A DNA stretch of 64,000 nt, from assembly GCF_001591665.1 (NCBI RefSeq), contig NZ_BCVI01000007.1, positions 1 to 64,000 of the forward strand, written 5' to 3'. A program made the translations under genes and the position numbers. The notes beneath the pieces are model-generated. The model saw only the letters and a program-made list of their open reading frames with translations, ran no database searches and was not told the origin of the DNA. How positions within the stretch are numbered: position 1 is the stretch's first letter; each line of letters begins with the position of its first letter. Positions 1-7,974 of this stretch are shown here, in pieces. The DNA is from Neobacillus soli NBRC 102451. GTDB taxonomy: Bacteria; Bacillota; Bacilli; Bacillales; Cytobacillaceae.

Positions 1-351
1 TGAGCCCCGAGATCCTCTTGATCCGCGGCTGCCTCGTGAGCCCTGGCTTCCCCTGTTTCCGCGTGAGCCCCGAGATCCTCTTGTTCCGCGGCTGCCCTCT
101 GATCCTCGGCTTCCACGTGAACCGCGTGATCCTTGGCTTCCCCTGCTTCCGCGTGAGCCTTCACTTCCTCGCGAACCGCGACTGCCTTTTGATCCCCGGC
201 TACCTTTAGAGCCTTTGCTACCTCTGCCCTTTTTCCCTTTCTTTCCTTTTTTGCCTAGTTTGAACTCAACTGGATTATTATCTAAAAAACCGACTACCCC
301 ATTTTCCTGTGCTTGCGATAGCAATTCTTCCATGACGATTTTCATTGTCAT
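1..351 (-). CDS. Gly-Ser-Arg repeat (collagen-like) spore coat protein, CotG position, partial
   Basis: The gene runs off the left edge; 117 residues are visible. The start ATG at 351 follows GGAGAG and GGTGG; an alternative ATG lies at 345. A leader of about 32 residues is followed by GKK triplets, one dipeptide break (Gly-Arg, residues 42-43) and then an unbroken run of Gly-X-Y triplets to the edge. X is almost always Ser (two exceptions, Thr and Asn) and Y is Arg, Lys, Glu or Gln; there is no Pro in the tract. The gene is divergent from cotH, the place occupied by cotG in B. subtilis. CotG-like proteins are modular, Ser/Lys/Arg-rich CotH substrates in many bacilli (known). That this protein is a CotH substrate is inference. 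A true collagen triple helix is possible but unproven. Confidence 0.8.
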   Translation of the reverse strand, partial: MTMKIVMEELLSQAQENGVVGFLDNNPVEFKLGKKGKKGKKGRGSKGSKGSRGSKGSRGSRGSEGSRGSRGSQGSRGSRGSRGSEGSRGTRGSRGSRGNRGSQGSRGSRGSRGSRGS

Positions 352-467
352 TTTTCCACCACTCTCCAAATTTATTATGCTCATTGATAATTTATGGAAA
401 TGAAGTGGTCTTTGATATAGACAAACATTTATTTTTTTCAGATTTCCCACTAAATACCTATATACTG

Positions 468-496
468 CACAATTAGTTTGCAGAAAGCATACTATT
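468..496 (+). promoter_or_regulatory. Candidate sigma-K promoter of cotH
   Basis: CACA at 468-471 (-35-like) is separated by 16 bases from CATACTAT at 488-495 (sigma-K -10 consensus CATAnnnT), about 35 bases before the cotH TTG. Spacing and both boxes fit the mother-cell factor, but B. subtilis cotH has a distant promoter inside cotG, so an additional promoter cannot be excluded. Confidence 0.45.
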
Positions 497-529
497 CATA
501 AAAAATATTTATAATTAGGGGTATTTAAA

Positions 530-1603
530 TTGCAAAAATATGAGTTATTTATAAATCCCAAAATATTAAATCAATTGGATAAGGATATTTGGATGGATAC
601 TTATCTACCGGCTGTACTAAAGATTGGCGGCAGCCAATATACGGTTGGTCTTTCATATCGAGGAAATGTGATTAGAAAAGATAAAAAGAAATCCTATACT
701 ATTATTTTTCAAAAACCTTTTACTGTAAATGGTGCACATGAAATCCATCTAAATGCCGAATTCAAGGATGTGTCACTAAGCAGAAATAAACTTTCCCTCG
801 ATTTCTTTGACAGAATTGGCGTAATATCTCCACACTCAAAACACATCCTGCTATATATTAATGGATTTTGTAAAGGAATTTACTTAGAGCTTGAATCCTT
901 CGATCAATTTCTTTTACAAAAAAGAAAATTACCATTGGGTCCGATCATTTATGCCACAAATTATCATGCCAATTTCTCTTTATTAACTCCCGAGAAAGAA
1001 TTAAAAACAAGCCTAGACGACGGCTATACCCTGAAATATGGCGATCAAACGGATCTTTCAAGTCTAGAAGCACTAATATCGATGACAAACACCCTAAGCA
1101 ATACGGAGTTTGAAAAACAAATAACACAAGTCCTTGATGTCAATCAATATTTGACATGGTTAGCAGGTGTGGTCTGTACGCAAAATTTTGATGGATTTAT
1201 TCACAATTATGCCCTTTATCAAAATAGAGAAACTGGAGTTTTTGAAATCACACCCTGGGACTATGATGGGACATGGGGGCGGGACCTGCATGGACAACCG
1301 CTTGATCATGACTTCGTCCCCATAACGGGCTATAACACCCTGACTGGAAGATTGCTTCATTTTGCCAATTTTAAAAAGAACTATCGGGATATTCTTTCAT
1401 CCATCTTAGAAAATGAATTTACAGTTGAAACACAAACGCCAATCATTGAAGAGCTTTTTCAAAATTTAGTGCCTAACCTTCCCCTTGATCCTTTTATTAA
1501 AGGAAGAGTAAGTGAGAAAACATTCAGTCTTGAAAAGGAGTTTATTATCAATTTTATTCAAAAAAGAAACACTTATCTACGCCAACAATTGAGTCAAATC
1601 TGA
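530..1603 (+). CDS. cotH: Spore coat protein kinase CotH
   Basis: 357 residues, close to the 362 of B. subtilis CotH. Start is TTG, 8 bases after AGGGG. CotH is an atypical mother-cell protein kinase that phosphorylates serines in CotB and CotG and is needed for outer-coat assembly (known). Visible family motifs are EIHLNAEFKD and RNKLSLDFF (residues 71-93), YLELES, DGFIHNYALY with Asp221, and PWDYDGTWGRD with Asp246; these Asp residues correspond to the catalytic or metal-binding Asp228 and Asp251 of B. subtilis. The gene is intact and lies divergent from the Gly-Ser-Arg repeat gene and upstream of CotB-like genes, which supports a coat-kinase role. A terminator follows. Confidence 0.95.
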   Translation: MQKYELFINPKILNQLDKDIWMDTYLPAVLKIGGSQYTVGLSYRGNVIRKDKKKSYTIIFQKPFTVNGAHEIHLNAEFKDVSLSRNKLSLDFFDRIGVISPHSKHILLYINGFCKGIYLELESFDQFLLQKRKLPLGPIIYATNYHANFSLLTPEKELKTSLDDGYTLKYGDQTDLSSLEALISMTNTLSNTEFEKQITQVLDVNQYLTWLAGVVCTQNFDGFIHNYALYQNRETGVFEITPWDYDGTWGRDLHGQPLDHDFVPITGYNTLTGRLLHFANFKKNYRDILSSILENEFTVETQTPIIEELFQNLVPNLPLDPFIKGRVSEKTFSLEKEFIINFIQKRNTYLRQQLSQI

Positions 1604-1613
1604 TGAAATAACG

Positions 1614-1645
1614 AGTATATGGTTAAATATCATATACTTTTTTTT
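1614..1645 (+). terminator. Terminator of cotH
   Basis: Stem AGTATATG (1614-1621) / CATATACT (1631-1638) followed by a run of eight T. Confidence 0.8.
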
Positions 1646-1760
1646 GCCTATTTTTTACCAAAACCACGAAAAAAGGCGGCTTTATTAGTACAACATCACC
1701 CCGTGATACATATAGATGCAGTGTAAATGTTTATTTAATTTAAAGGAGGATAATTCTTTT

Positions 1761-2285
1761 ATGGATAGAGAAATGATGAATCAACATGTTGGCAAAACAA
1801 TTAGGGTTGATCGGGGCGGTCCAGAATCCAGAAGTGGAAAATTATTGGCAGTTTTTGAAGACTATTTCGTTTTATTAACGGAAAACGATGGGGTCGTTTA
1901 TTATAAAACGAATCATGTCAGAAGTATTACGGAAAGCTCTAAAGATCAAATGAAGTTCGGATTAAAGGTTCCCGAAAATTTTGAGTATAAGACCGCTGAT
2001 AACTTTCTAAAGCTGTTAGAAAGTATCAGATTTCAATGGGTGAAAATTAATCGCAGCGGCCCTGAATCATTAGAAGGTGTTCTCAGTGACGTAAATAAAC
2101 ATTACGCCTCACTGATTGTTAAAGAAGAAGTCGTTCGGTTTTCCATGAAACATATTAGAAACATCAGCTATGGCTTAATGGTCGAAAAGCCGAAAAAAGA
2201 GGACTCCGGGAAGTCCAATGGTAACGATAAAAATCAAAAAAATGAGGATAACGACGATAACGATAACAACGAAGAAAACGATTAA
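1761..2285 (+). CDS. cotB: CotB-like spore coat protein with acidic tail
   Basis: 174 residues from the ATG at 1761, chosen because AAAGGAGG lies 12 bases upstream; the reading frame is open for 15 more codons without a signal. Two copies of the CotB beta-domain are visible: RVDRGGPESRSGKL..VVYYKTNHVRSI near residues 13-55 and KINRSGPESLEGVL..VVRFSMKHIRNI near 92-137. B. subtilis CotB has the same GGPES domains but ends in a Ser/Lys/Arg-rich tail phosphorylated by CotH; here the tail is Lys/Asn/Asp/Glu-rich and nearly Ser-free. CotB family membership is clear, and the missing phospho-acceptor tail is notable. Confidence 0.85.
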   Translation: MDREMMNQHVGKTIRVDRGGPESRSGKLLAVFEDYFVLLTENDGVVYYKTNHVRSITESSKDQMKFGLKVPENFEYKTADNFLKLLESIRFQWVKINRSGPESLEGVLSDVNKHYASLIVKEEVVRFSMKHIRNISYGLMVEKPKKEDSGKSNGNDKNQKNEDNDDNDNNEEND

Positions 2286-2292
2286 CTTTCAT

Positions 2293-2317
2293 GTCGCTTC
2301 TCCATTAGAGAAGCGAC
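2293..2317 (+). other. Intergenic hairpin without T run
   Basis: Perfect 10-bp stem GTCGCTTCTC / GAGAAGCGAC with loop CATTA between the cotB-like gene and the next one. No T run follows, so it may be an mRNA-stabilising or attenuating hairpin instead of a full terminator. Confidence 0.5.
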
Positions 2318-2344
2318 CAATTAACTCTAAAGGAGGCTTAAAAC

Positions 2345-3544
2345 ATGGGGTTAGATAAATTTTCAACTGCACTGGATTTATTAACTGGCTTTAACGTAAA
2401 TCTTTATGTAGGTGAAGAAGTATTTAATGGCAAATTAATCGGTGTAGAGGCAGACCATGTGGTATTAGAAACCGAAAATCAATATATTTTTTATTATAAC
2501 ATTGATAAAATTCAAGCCATCACAAAAAACACCAGACAGTTCAAGCCTGAGAAGACGACGGCAAAATTTCAAAAAACACAGAGTTTAACGGAACTTCTCC
2601 ATTCTTTTCAACATTCCTGGGTCACGATGCTGTGCATCAACAAACAAAGTTTTAGCGGTGTTTTAAGTGAGATTGATACGGACTTTGCGACATTAATTAA
2701 TGGTGAAGAGCGAATATTAATTAAACTTACACATATATCCAACATCTTAAAAGGATTTATAAAAGAAGAAGTAACAAAGCCCGAAGCAACGAAAGAACTC
2801 ACGAAAGCCAAGGGAGATTCCGAAACGAATAAAAGTGATTCTAGCAATAAAGCTGATCTTACTACCCAAACAAGCGCTAATAAAACAACAGATATCAATA
2901 ATCAAAGTAAAAACGAAACACCTGAATTGCACCAGGAAAAGTCTGAAAACAAAGAAATGACTGCTCCACTAGTGGATATCGTTGAACCAAATAATACAAT
3001 GGTTTGGTCGGAGCCAATCAAGACGGAAAATACGATAACACAAACCAAGGATGAAATTATAGCAGATACCCAAGAGTATAAAAAAATTCAGGTGGAAGAA
3101 GTCCCAGCGGTTAAAGCTGTTACTGAATTAAAAAATACAATCAATGAAACACCTGCAAAAGTTAAAAAGGCGGAAGAACCAAAAGTGACCAAATCGAAAC
3201 CTGTTGAATCACAAAAGGAAATGAAACCTGTAAAAGAAACAGCTTCAATTGTAAAAACAGAAAATAAACCAGCACCACCATTACAATTACAAAAGAAGGA
3301 AGGAAAATCTTCAAAAAGCCAAGAGACAACAACTGCCGCTAAACCAGTCACTACCCAAAATCAAGTGGCGAAGAAAACGGAAACTACGATAACCGATGAG
3401 CCAAGTACAAAAAGTGTATGGAAACAAAAAGATCAGGAAACGAAGGCCTTTCGTTTTTCAGGGGAACCCGTTCCGCGCGAGAACCAACGAGCTTTCCCAT
3501 TTGCCGGTTGGCCGAATAGAAACAATCGAACATTAAGATTTTAA
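2345..3544 (+). CDS. CotB-related coat protein with long Lys/Thr/Glu-rich tail
   Basis: 399 residues; ATG preceded by AAAGGAGG at optimal distance. The N-terminal 140 residues hold two beta-domains like those of the preceding gene (NLYVGEEVFNGKLIGVE..YIFYYNIDKIQAI and MLCINKQSFSGVLSEI..ILIKLTHISNIL), without the GGPES motif. Residues about 145-365 are low-complexity, rich in Lys, Thr, Glu, Ser and Ala, and probably disordered. The last 30 residues are aromatic and basic (ends NNRTLRF). I infer a morphogenetic or structural coat protein from the neighbours. Ser and Thr in the tail could be CotH targets, but no repeats like those of CotG are seen. Confidence 0.7.
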   Translation: MGLDKFSTALDLLTGFNVNLYVGEEVFNGKLIGVEADHVVLETENQYIFYYNIDKIQAITKNTRQFKPEKTTAKFQKTQSLTELLHSFQHSWVTMLCINKQSFSGVLSEIDTDFATLINGEERILIKLTHISNILKGFIKEEVTKPEATKELTKAKGDSETNKSDSSNKADLTTQTSANKTTDINNQSKNETPELHQEKSENKEMTAPLVDIVEPNNTMVWSEPIKTENTITQTKDEIIADTQEYKKIQVEEVPAVKAVTELKNTINETPAKVKKAEEPKVTKSKPVESQKEMKPVKETASIVKTENKPAPPLQLQKKEGKSSKSQETTTAAKPVTTQNQVAKKTETTITDEPSTKSVWKQKDQETKAFRFSGEPVPRENQRAFPFAGWPNRNNRTLRF

Positions 3545-3617
3545 TTGATGACTTTCTTTAAGTAATGATGAAAATAACTCTCAATTCATACCATCCAAAA
3601 CATCCACAAGACACCAT

Positions 3618-3692
3618 ACAAATATGAGCTGGGCAGGCCTTTTCGTATTTTACATCTCAATTGTAGTGTTTTTTCAGCCCACCTCTATTTGT
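3618..3692 (+). other. Imperfect long inverted repeat
   Basis: Arms of 16-17 bases at 3618-3634 and 3677-3692 pair imperfectly, with an inner TTTTTT run near 3669-3674, between two coat-like genes. It may be a weak terminator of the upstream gene. Confidence 0.35.
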
Positions 3693-3723
3693 AAAGGAAA
3701 AACAAAGGAAAGGAAGTGAGTAA

Positions 3724-4392
3724 ATGAAATTAAAAGATAACTGCGGCAAGTATATTAAACTCGAGATATCGGGAAAGAAAAACATAAGCGGTCTGCTCTG
3801 TGATATCGGCAGTGATTTATGGGTTGTTTTCAATGGATATGACTACCTTTATATTCCTACTGTCCATATTCAAAATTGGCAATTTTTAAAACAGGACGAA
3901 ATTGATGAAATCACCATAAATGACGAACCAACACCAATCTATAGTCATAACGATGAAATATCATTAAGAAAAACCCTAACGGCCGCTAAGGGGATTTTTA
4001 CAGAAATATATGTAACTAGTAACCAAGCGCTGCATGGATATATAATCAGTATCATGAATAACTACTTTGTATTTTACTCTCCTATTTACAAAACCATGTT
4101 TATCTCCCTTAACCATCTAAAATGGTTAATACCTTACACAAATAACCAGCGGCCTTATGGTCTGAGTAACGCAAATCTTCCAGTAAACCCCAGCAATTTA
4201 ACCTTTGCAAGGTCCTTTGAAGTTCAAATTGAAAAATTAACAGGAGATTTAATTGTCTTTAATATTGGTGAAAACGAGAATGTGATTGGAAAGATTCAAG
4301 GAATCAAGAACAATTTTATAGAATTAATCAGTGCAAAAGAAGATCCGGTCTATCTAAATCTTCAACATATAAAAACCGTTCATATGACGTAA
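3724..4392 (+). CDS. DUF2642-like / CotB-domain coat-associated protein
   Basis: 222 residues, ATG after AAAGGAAGTGAG. Three short beta-domains of the same style as the CotB-like neighbours can be seen: GKYIKLEISGKKNISGLLCDI..YLYIPTVHIQNW (residues 8-52), FTEIYVTSNQALHGYIISI..MFISLNHLKWL (90-138) and VFNIGENENVIGKIQGI..VYLNLQHIKTV (176-220). Each has a strand-turn-strand pattern ending in a His-x-Lys/Gln segment. DUF2642 proteins have this layout and are common near coat genes in bacilli. It is not part of a run-on transcript, since hairpins lie on both sides. Function is not known; a structural coat role is inferred. Confidence 0.65.
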   Translation: MKLKDNCGKYIKLEISGKKNISGLLCDIGSDLWVVFNGYDYLYIPTVHIQNWQFLKQDEIDEITINDEPTPIYSHNDEISLRKTLTAAKGIFTEIYVTSNQALHGYIISIMNNYFVFYSPIYKTMFISLNHLKWLIPYTNNQRPYGLSNANLPVNPSNLTFARSFEVQIEKLTGDLIVFNIGENENVIGKIQGIKNNFIELISAKEDPVYLNLQHIKTVHMT

Positions 4393-4454
4393 TCAGTCCT
4401 GAATTTTGTGCCTTTTAAGTAAACAAGCTTTTATTCATATGTAACAACCACAAC

Positions 4455-4483
4455 AGAGTGTCTATTGGTCGACACTCTTTTTA
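4455..4483 (+). terminator. Terminator of the DUF2642-like gene
   Basis: Stem AGAGTGTC (4455-4462) / GACACTCT (4471-4478) followed by TTTTT. Confidence 0.8.
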
Positions 4484-4527
4484 TAGGCGCATTTATTGGT
4501 CAATAACTAAGTCCTTTTGTGCGTTAT

Positions 4528-4567
4528 TTGTTAAAAAAATAAAAACGGACAGAGTATGCCCGTTTTT
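4528..4567 (-). terminator. Terminator of the PAP2 gene
   Basis: Stem AAAAACGG (4541-4548) / CCGTTTTT (4560-4567); on the minus strand it is followed by a long T-rich run (4530-4545). Confidence 0.7.
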
Positions 4568-4570
4568 TGT

Positions 4571-5245
4571 TTATTCTTCTAAACTATTGTTCTTCACATA
4601 AATGGTCTTGGTTTTTTGAGCCACACGAATGGATAAAAATTCAAACGAAATTCCATAAAGAAAAGTAACTAAGAACATGGAACCAATCATATCTAAAATC
4701 ACATGCTGCTTGACAAAAAGCGTCGATATGATGATCAAGCTCCCAATAACATGAATACATAAATTGTTTAATAGATGTTTATTTTTAATATGAAGAGAAG
4801 CAAGCATAATGGCAAATGTCGTTAGCACATGTATACTTGGGAAACAATTAACGGGGCGGTCATTTGTGTAAATCCACTGAACAAGATTGTTAAGTAAATT
4901 ATCACCAACTATTGTTGGTCTCGGGACTGTTGTCTGAAAAAAGAAATAAACTGCAAAGCAAACAAGCTCTGCCACAACGATCAAACTCAACGTTTTTAGG
5001 TAAACTTTTGTATCCTTAAAACAAAAGTAAATTAAATAACAAAAAATATATCCATACCAAAGAATATAGGGAATGATAAAAATCGACAAAAAAGGAATGG
5101 CTTGGTCGATTGAAGAGGAAATATCAACAGCTTTATGTGTTCGGTTATTTAATAATTCGTAGATTTTGGCCAAAAGAGGAATCACCAACAAAAATAGTAA
5201 GAAGGGAGCCTTTTTTATTAATCTATTCAAATTTTTTCCCTCCAT
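4571..5245 (-). CDS. PAP2-family membrane phosphatase
   Basis: 224 residues with five to six hydrophobic segments. The PAP2 motif 2 appears as CFPSIHV (near 136-142, PSxH core) and motif 3 as KQHVILD (HxxxD). Motif 1 is not obvious (RP in TTVPRPT is a remnant-like match). The arrangement resembles the Aur1/Ipt1-type PAP2 subgroup, which acts on lipid phosphates or transfers phospho-head groups at the outer face of the membrane. The substrate cannot be told from sequence. It stands alone, with its own terminator, convergent with the coat cluster. Confidence 0.8.
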   Translation of the reverse strand: MEGKNLNRLIKKAPFLLFLLVIPLLAKIYELLNNRTHKAVDISSSIDQAIPFLSIFIIPYILWYGYIFCYLIYFCFKDTKVYLKTLSLIVVAELVCFAVYFFFQTTVPRPTIVGDNLLNNLVQWIYTNDRPVNCFPSIHVLTTFAIMLASLHIKNKHLLNNLCIHVIGSLIIISTLFVKQHVILDMIGSMFLVTFLYGISFEFLSIRVAQKTKTIYVKNNSLEE

Positions 5246-5388
5246 TTTTTGAACATCTCGACTAAATTACCAGTCTACTAGCCAGAATAATGTCGAAGCA
5301 CTTCTATAGTACCATAAATAAGTTGTAAATACATGAATTATCCATTATCTTTTACTAACTCCACTTTTTGGTGAATAATTGCGTTACT

Positions 5389-5471
5389 AATGGTGTTTCG
5401 ATTTGTGTTTCGAATGGTGTCAGGCACCACTCGTGGACATATCGCCTTATTTGTCCACGGTGGGTGGACAA
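5389..5471. repeat. Composite palindromic repeat, extended copy 1
   Basis: The palindrome TGGTGTCAGGCACCA lies at 5415-5429, directly followed by CTC and an inverted pair GTGGACA (5433-5439) / TGTCCAC (5452-5458). Degenerate tandem pieces of the left half (GGTGTTTCGA, TTGTGTTTCGA) precede it. The same composite order occurs at 7839-7922. Confidence 0.8.
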
Positions 5472-6545
5472 TTATAGACTTCCACGTGTTTTTTCTACAT
5501 CCATCACGATGTTATTCATAAGTTCCCGGACGGTAAGTTTTTTTGCTATTCGGGGACTTTGTCCTGACCAAAGTGACATGTATTCTGTGGTACCGTTTGC
5601 CGCGGAAGCTTTTCTTATTTCTTTCGTCAGTTCGTTTTGCAAAGGATATTCTGGGAAGACGTCTTCATATCTACTCATCTCTTCAATAAAGGTATTGTTT
5701 AGGCCTCTGGCCATTTTTCCTGAGAAAGCTTTGGTCAATATGACTTCTTCTTCTGATGCGTTTATGATTGCCTCCTTGTGAAGGGTGTTCGCCCCACTTT
5801 CCTCACAAACAAGAAAGGCGGTACCCATCTGTACCCCTACTGCTCCGAGGCATTTTGCAGCCATTATTCCTCTTCCGTCCATGATTCCCCCTGCCGCTAT
5901 AAGTGGAAGATTAATACGATCAGCCACCTGGGGGATAAGTGACATCAAGCCAATTAATGAATGCTTTTCTTCGGTGTGGAACGTGCCGCGATGTCCCCCT
6001 GCCTCCGACCCCTGAACAACGACAGCATTCATTCCAGCCTTCTCATTCATCAATGCTTCTTGAACAGTGGTCGCTGTGCCAATCATAATAATTCCAAACT
6101 CCCTCATTTTCACCACAACCTCTGGAGAAGGCAAACCGAACGTGAACGAACAAATTGGGACTTTTTCTTCTATAATTATATTCAGTTGTTCATTAAAAGT
6201 TTTTATGTCCTGTTCATGGGCGGGGAGAACCGGCTCTTTTTCAATATTAAATTTTTCCTTTACCGACTGTAATAAAGCTTTAGCTTTATGTAGTTTCTCT
6301 TCATTGGCTGTATAGTTAGATGGAAGAAATAAATTGACTCCAATAGGCTTATCTGTTAATTGGCGGATTTCTCTAATTTGATTTTGCATTTGATCCGGAC
6401 TCATATACCCTGCCCCAATCATTCCAAGCCCACCTGTATTTGAGACTCCTGCCACTAATTCAGACGATGTTACCCCTCCCGCCATTGGCGCCTGGATGAT
6501 TGGGTACTTGATCTTTAATAATTTTGTTAAACCATTTTCCCACAT
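5472..6545 (-). CDS. Nitronate monooxygenase (2-nitropropane dioxygenase family)
   Basis: 357 residues from the ATG at 6545 (MWENGLTKLL), preceded by AAGGTGG; the frame is open for 18 more codons back to a TTG but without a good signal. FMN-dependent TIM-barrel enzyme that oxidises nitronates such as propionate 3-nitronate to carbonyl compounds and nitrite (known family role). Motifs: PIIQAPMAGG at the N terminus, QGSEAGGHRG with the catalytic His region, and AAGGIMDGRG with GAVGVQMGTAFL for FMN phosphate binding. Length is standard. It is a single-gene unit; detoxification of nitro-compounds is the usual interpretation. Similar proteins act as enoyl reductases (FabK), so substrate remains open. 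Confidence 0.9.
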   Translation of the reverse strand: MWENGLTKLLKIKYPIIQAPMAGGVTSSELVAGVSNTGGLGMIGAGYMSPDQMQNQIREIRQLTDKPIGVNLFLPSNYTANEEKLHKAKALLQSVKEKFNIEKEPVLPAHEQDIKTFNEQLNIIIEEKVPICSFTFGLPSPEVVVKMREFGIIMIGTATTVQEALMNEKAGMNAVVVQGSEAGGHRGTFHTEEKHSLIGLMSLIPQVADRINLPLIAAGGIMDGRGIMAAKCLGAVGVQMGTAFLVCEESGANTLHKEAIINASEEEVILTKAFSGKMARGLNNTFIEEMSRYEDVFPEYPLQNELTKEIRKASAANGTTEYMSLWSGQSPRIAKKLTVRELMNNIVMDVEKTRGSL

Positions 6546-6731
6546 AACTTTTAAATTCCACCTTAGCTTAATAAATTTTATACTTTTAATTATAAACAAT
6601 CTTTATAACATAGTTGAAGAATGTGCTTAATTCTATAAAATTTACTGCAAACCGCACCGCCAATTATTGTAAAGGGACCTTTTTAATGACATAATTTAAG
6701 GTAACATAGGAAAATGGAAGGGGTACTTAGG

Positions 6732-7826
6732 ATGGGCTTACGTTTTAGAAAAAGCTTTAAAATAGCACCCGGGGTAAGAATGAATTTAGGGAAAACAGGC
6801 GTTGGTCTAAGTGTTGGCGGCCATGGATTAAGATATTCTGTCAATAGCAGCGGCAGAAGAACAACGAGTGTTGGCATACCGGGTTCCGGATTATATTACA
6901 CCACTTCATCCGGAGGAAAATCATATAAGACACCAGCCTATCAACGCAAGAGTGAGTTGGCCAGGGTGCAAAAGGAGCAGCAGAAACTGCAGGAGTTGGA
7001 ATACGCAAGGCTTCAAGTAGATTTATATGAAAATAGACTTGACCAGATTCGTTCCATTCACCATGAATGTGATAATCCTATCAATTGGCAAGAAGTTTCT
7101 CGTCGTCAACCGCCTTTTCAAAACGGGCAGGACGGTCCAAATACTCTAGCTGTACGACAACAGCAACAAGCCTATCAACCCAGCTTAATGGATCGCCTTT
7201 TGCATCGAGATGAAACGAAAATGCGGCATTTTTACGAAGAAACTGAAAGGGCAAAGGTGAAAGACCTAGAACTTTTGAATGGTTGGCAGCACATGAATAC
7301 CATTGCGGGAAGGATGCTTAATCGTGACATTGATGCGTTTTTCGAGGTAATCCAAGAGTTCTCCCCATTCGATGATCTAGTTGAGTTTGGAAGCGGATTC
7401 GAATTTGGGACAGATGACCCGAATGCCATCCATATTTCTGTTGATGTGAATGCGGAAACTGTTGTACCTGAAAAAGCACTGTCCTTAACGAAAACAGGAA
7501 AATTATCCGAAAAGAGTCTTCCCAAATCAACCTATTTTGATATCTATCAAGATTATGTGTGCAGCTGTGCCCTACGGATTGCAAGAGACATGTTTGCATT
7601 ATTACCTATATACTACGTTTTTGTCCATGCCAATGAGGATCGTCTAAATCCTGCCACCGGCTACATAGAAAAGATAACGATTCTCTCTGTTAAATATGAC
7701 CGGGGAACAATCAATCGTTTAAACTTTACACAATTTGACCCATCAGACGCACTAGCAAACTTCCCACACAAAATGAAATTCAAAAAAACCCAAGGCTTCG
7801 ATGACGTGGGGACAGCTCTAAATTAA
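6732..7826 (+). CDS. DUF4236 domain protein
   Basis: 364 residues. Start is placed at ATG 6732, where DUF4236 proteins normally begin (MGLRFRKSFKIAPGVRMN) and 7 bases after AAGGGG; an ATG 18 bases upstream is less likely. The first 55 residues are the DUF4236 domain with its glycine-rich signature (NLGKTGVGLSVGG, GIPGSGLYYTT). A charged, probably coiled-coil stretch (about 75-105) follows, and then a C-terminal domain of about 200 residues that I do not recognise, with VYDRGTINRLNF-like strands (KYDRGTINRLNF). No membrane segment. DUF4236 has no known function. Confidence 0.8.
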   Translation: MGLRFRKSFKIAPGVRMNLGKTGVGLSVGGHGLRYSVNSSGRRTTSVGIPGSGLYYTTSSGGKSYKTPAYQRKSELARVQKEQQKLQELEYARLQVDLYENRLDQIRSIHHECDNPINWQEVSRRQPPFQNGQDGPNTLAVRQQQQAYQPSLMDRLLHRDETKMRHFYEETERAKVKDLELLNGWQHMNTIAGRMLNRDIDAFFEVIQEFSPFDDLVEFGSGFEFGTDDPNAIHISVDVNAETVVPEKALSLTKTGKLSEKSLPKSTYFDIYQDYVCSCALRIARDMFALLPIYYVFVHANEDRLNPATGYIEKITILSVKYDRGTINRLNFTQFDPSDALANFPHKMKFKKTQGFDDVGTALN

Positions 7827-7838
7827 ATTACTTTTTCG

Positions 7839-7922
7839 TTCTTGGTGTCAGTTCTTGGTGTCAATTTCTTGGTGTCAGGCACCACTCGTGGACACTTCAG
7901 TAATTTTGTCCACCTGAGGCGG
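7839..7922. repeat. Composite palindromic repeat, extended copy 2
   Basis: Three tandem copies of TTCTTGGTGTCA (7839-7850, 7852-7863, 7866-7877) lead into the full palindrome TGGTGTCAGGCACCA (7870-7884), followed by CTC and the pair GTGGACA (7888-7894) / TGTCCAC (7907-7913). Order and spacing match the copy at 5389-5471. Confidence 0.85.
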
Positions 7923-7933
7923 ACATCAATGGA

Positions 7934-7972
7934 TCAAAAAGAGAAACCGGTTTTACCGGTTTCTCTTTTTGA
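7934..7972. terminator. Bidirectional terminator
   Basis: Perfect 17-bp stem (7934-7950 / 7956-7972) with loop TTTTA and A/T tracts on both flanks, between convergent DUF4236 and DUF2500 genes. Confidence 0.85.
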
Positions 7973-7974
7973 CC

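Noticed and set aside
18..209. Plus-strand open frame over the repeat region
   Set aside because: It is the antisense shadow of the Gly-Ser-Arg gene; it has no RBS, and its composition only mirrors the repeats.
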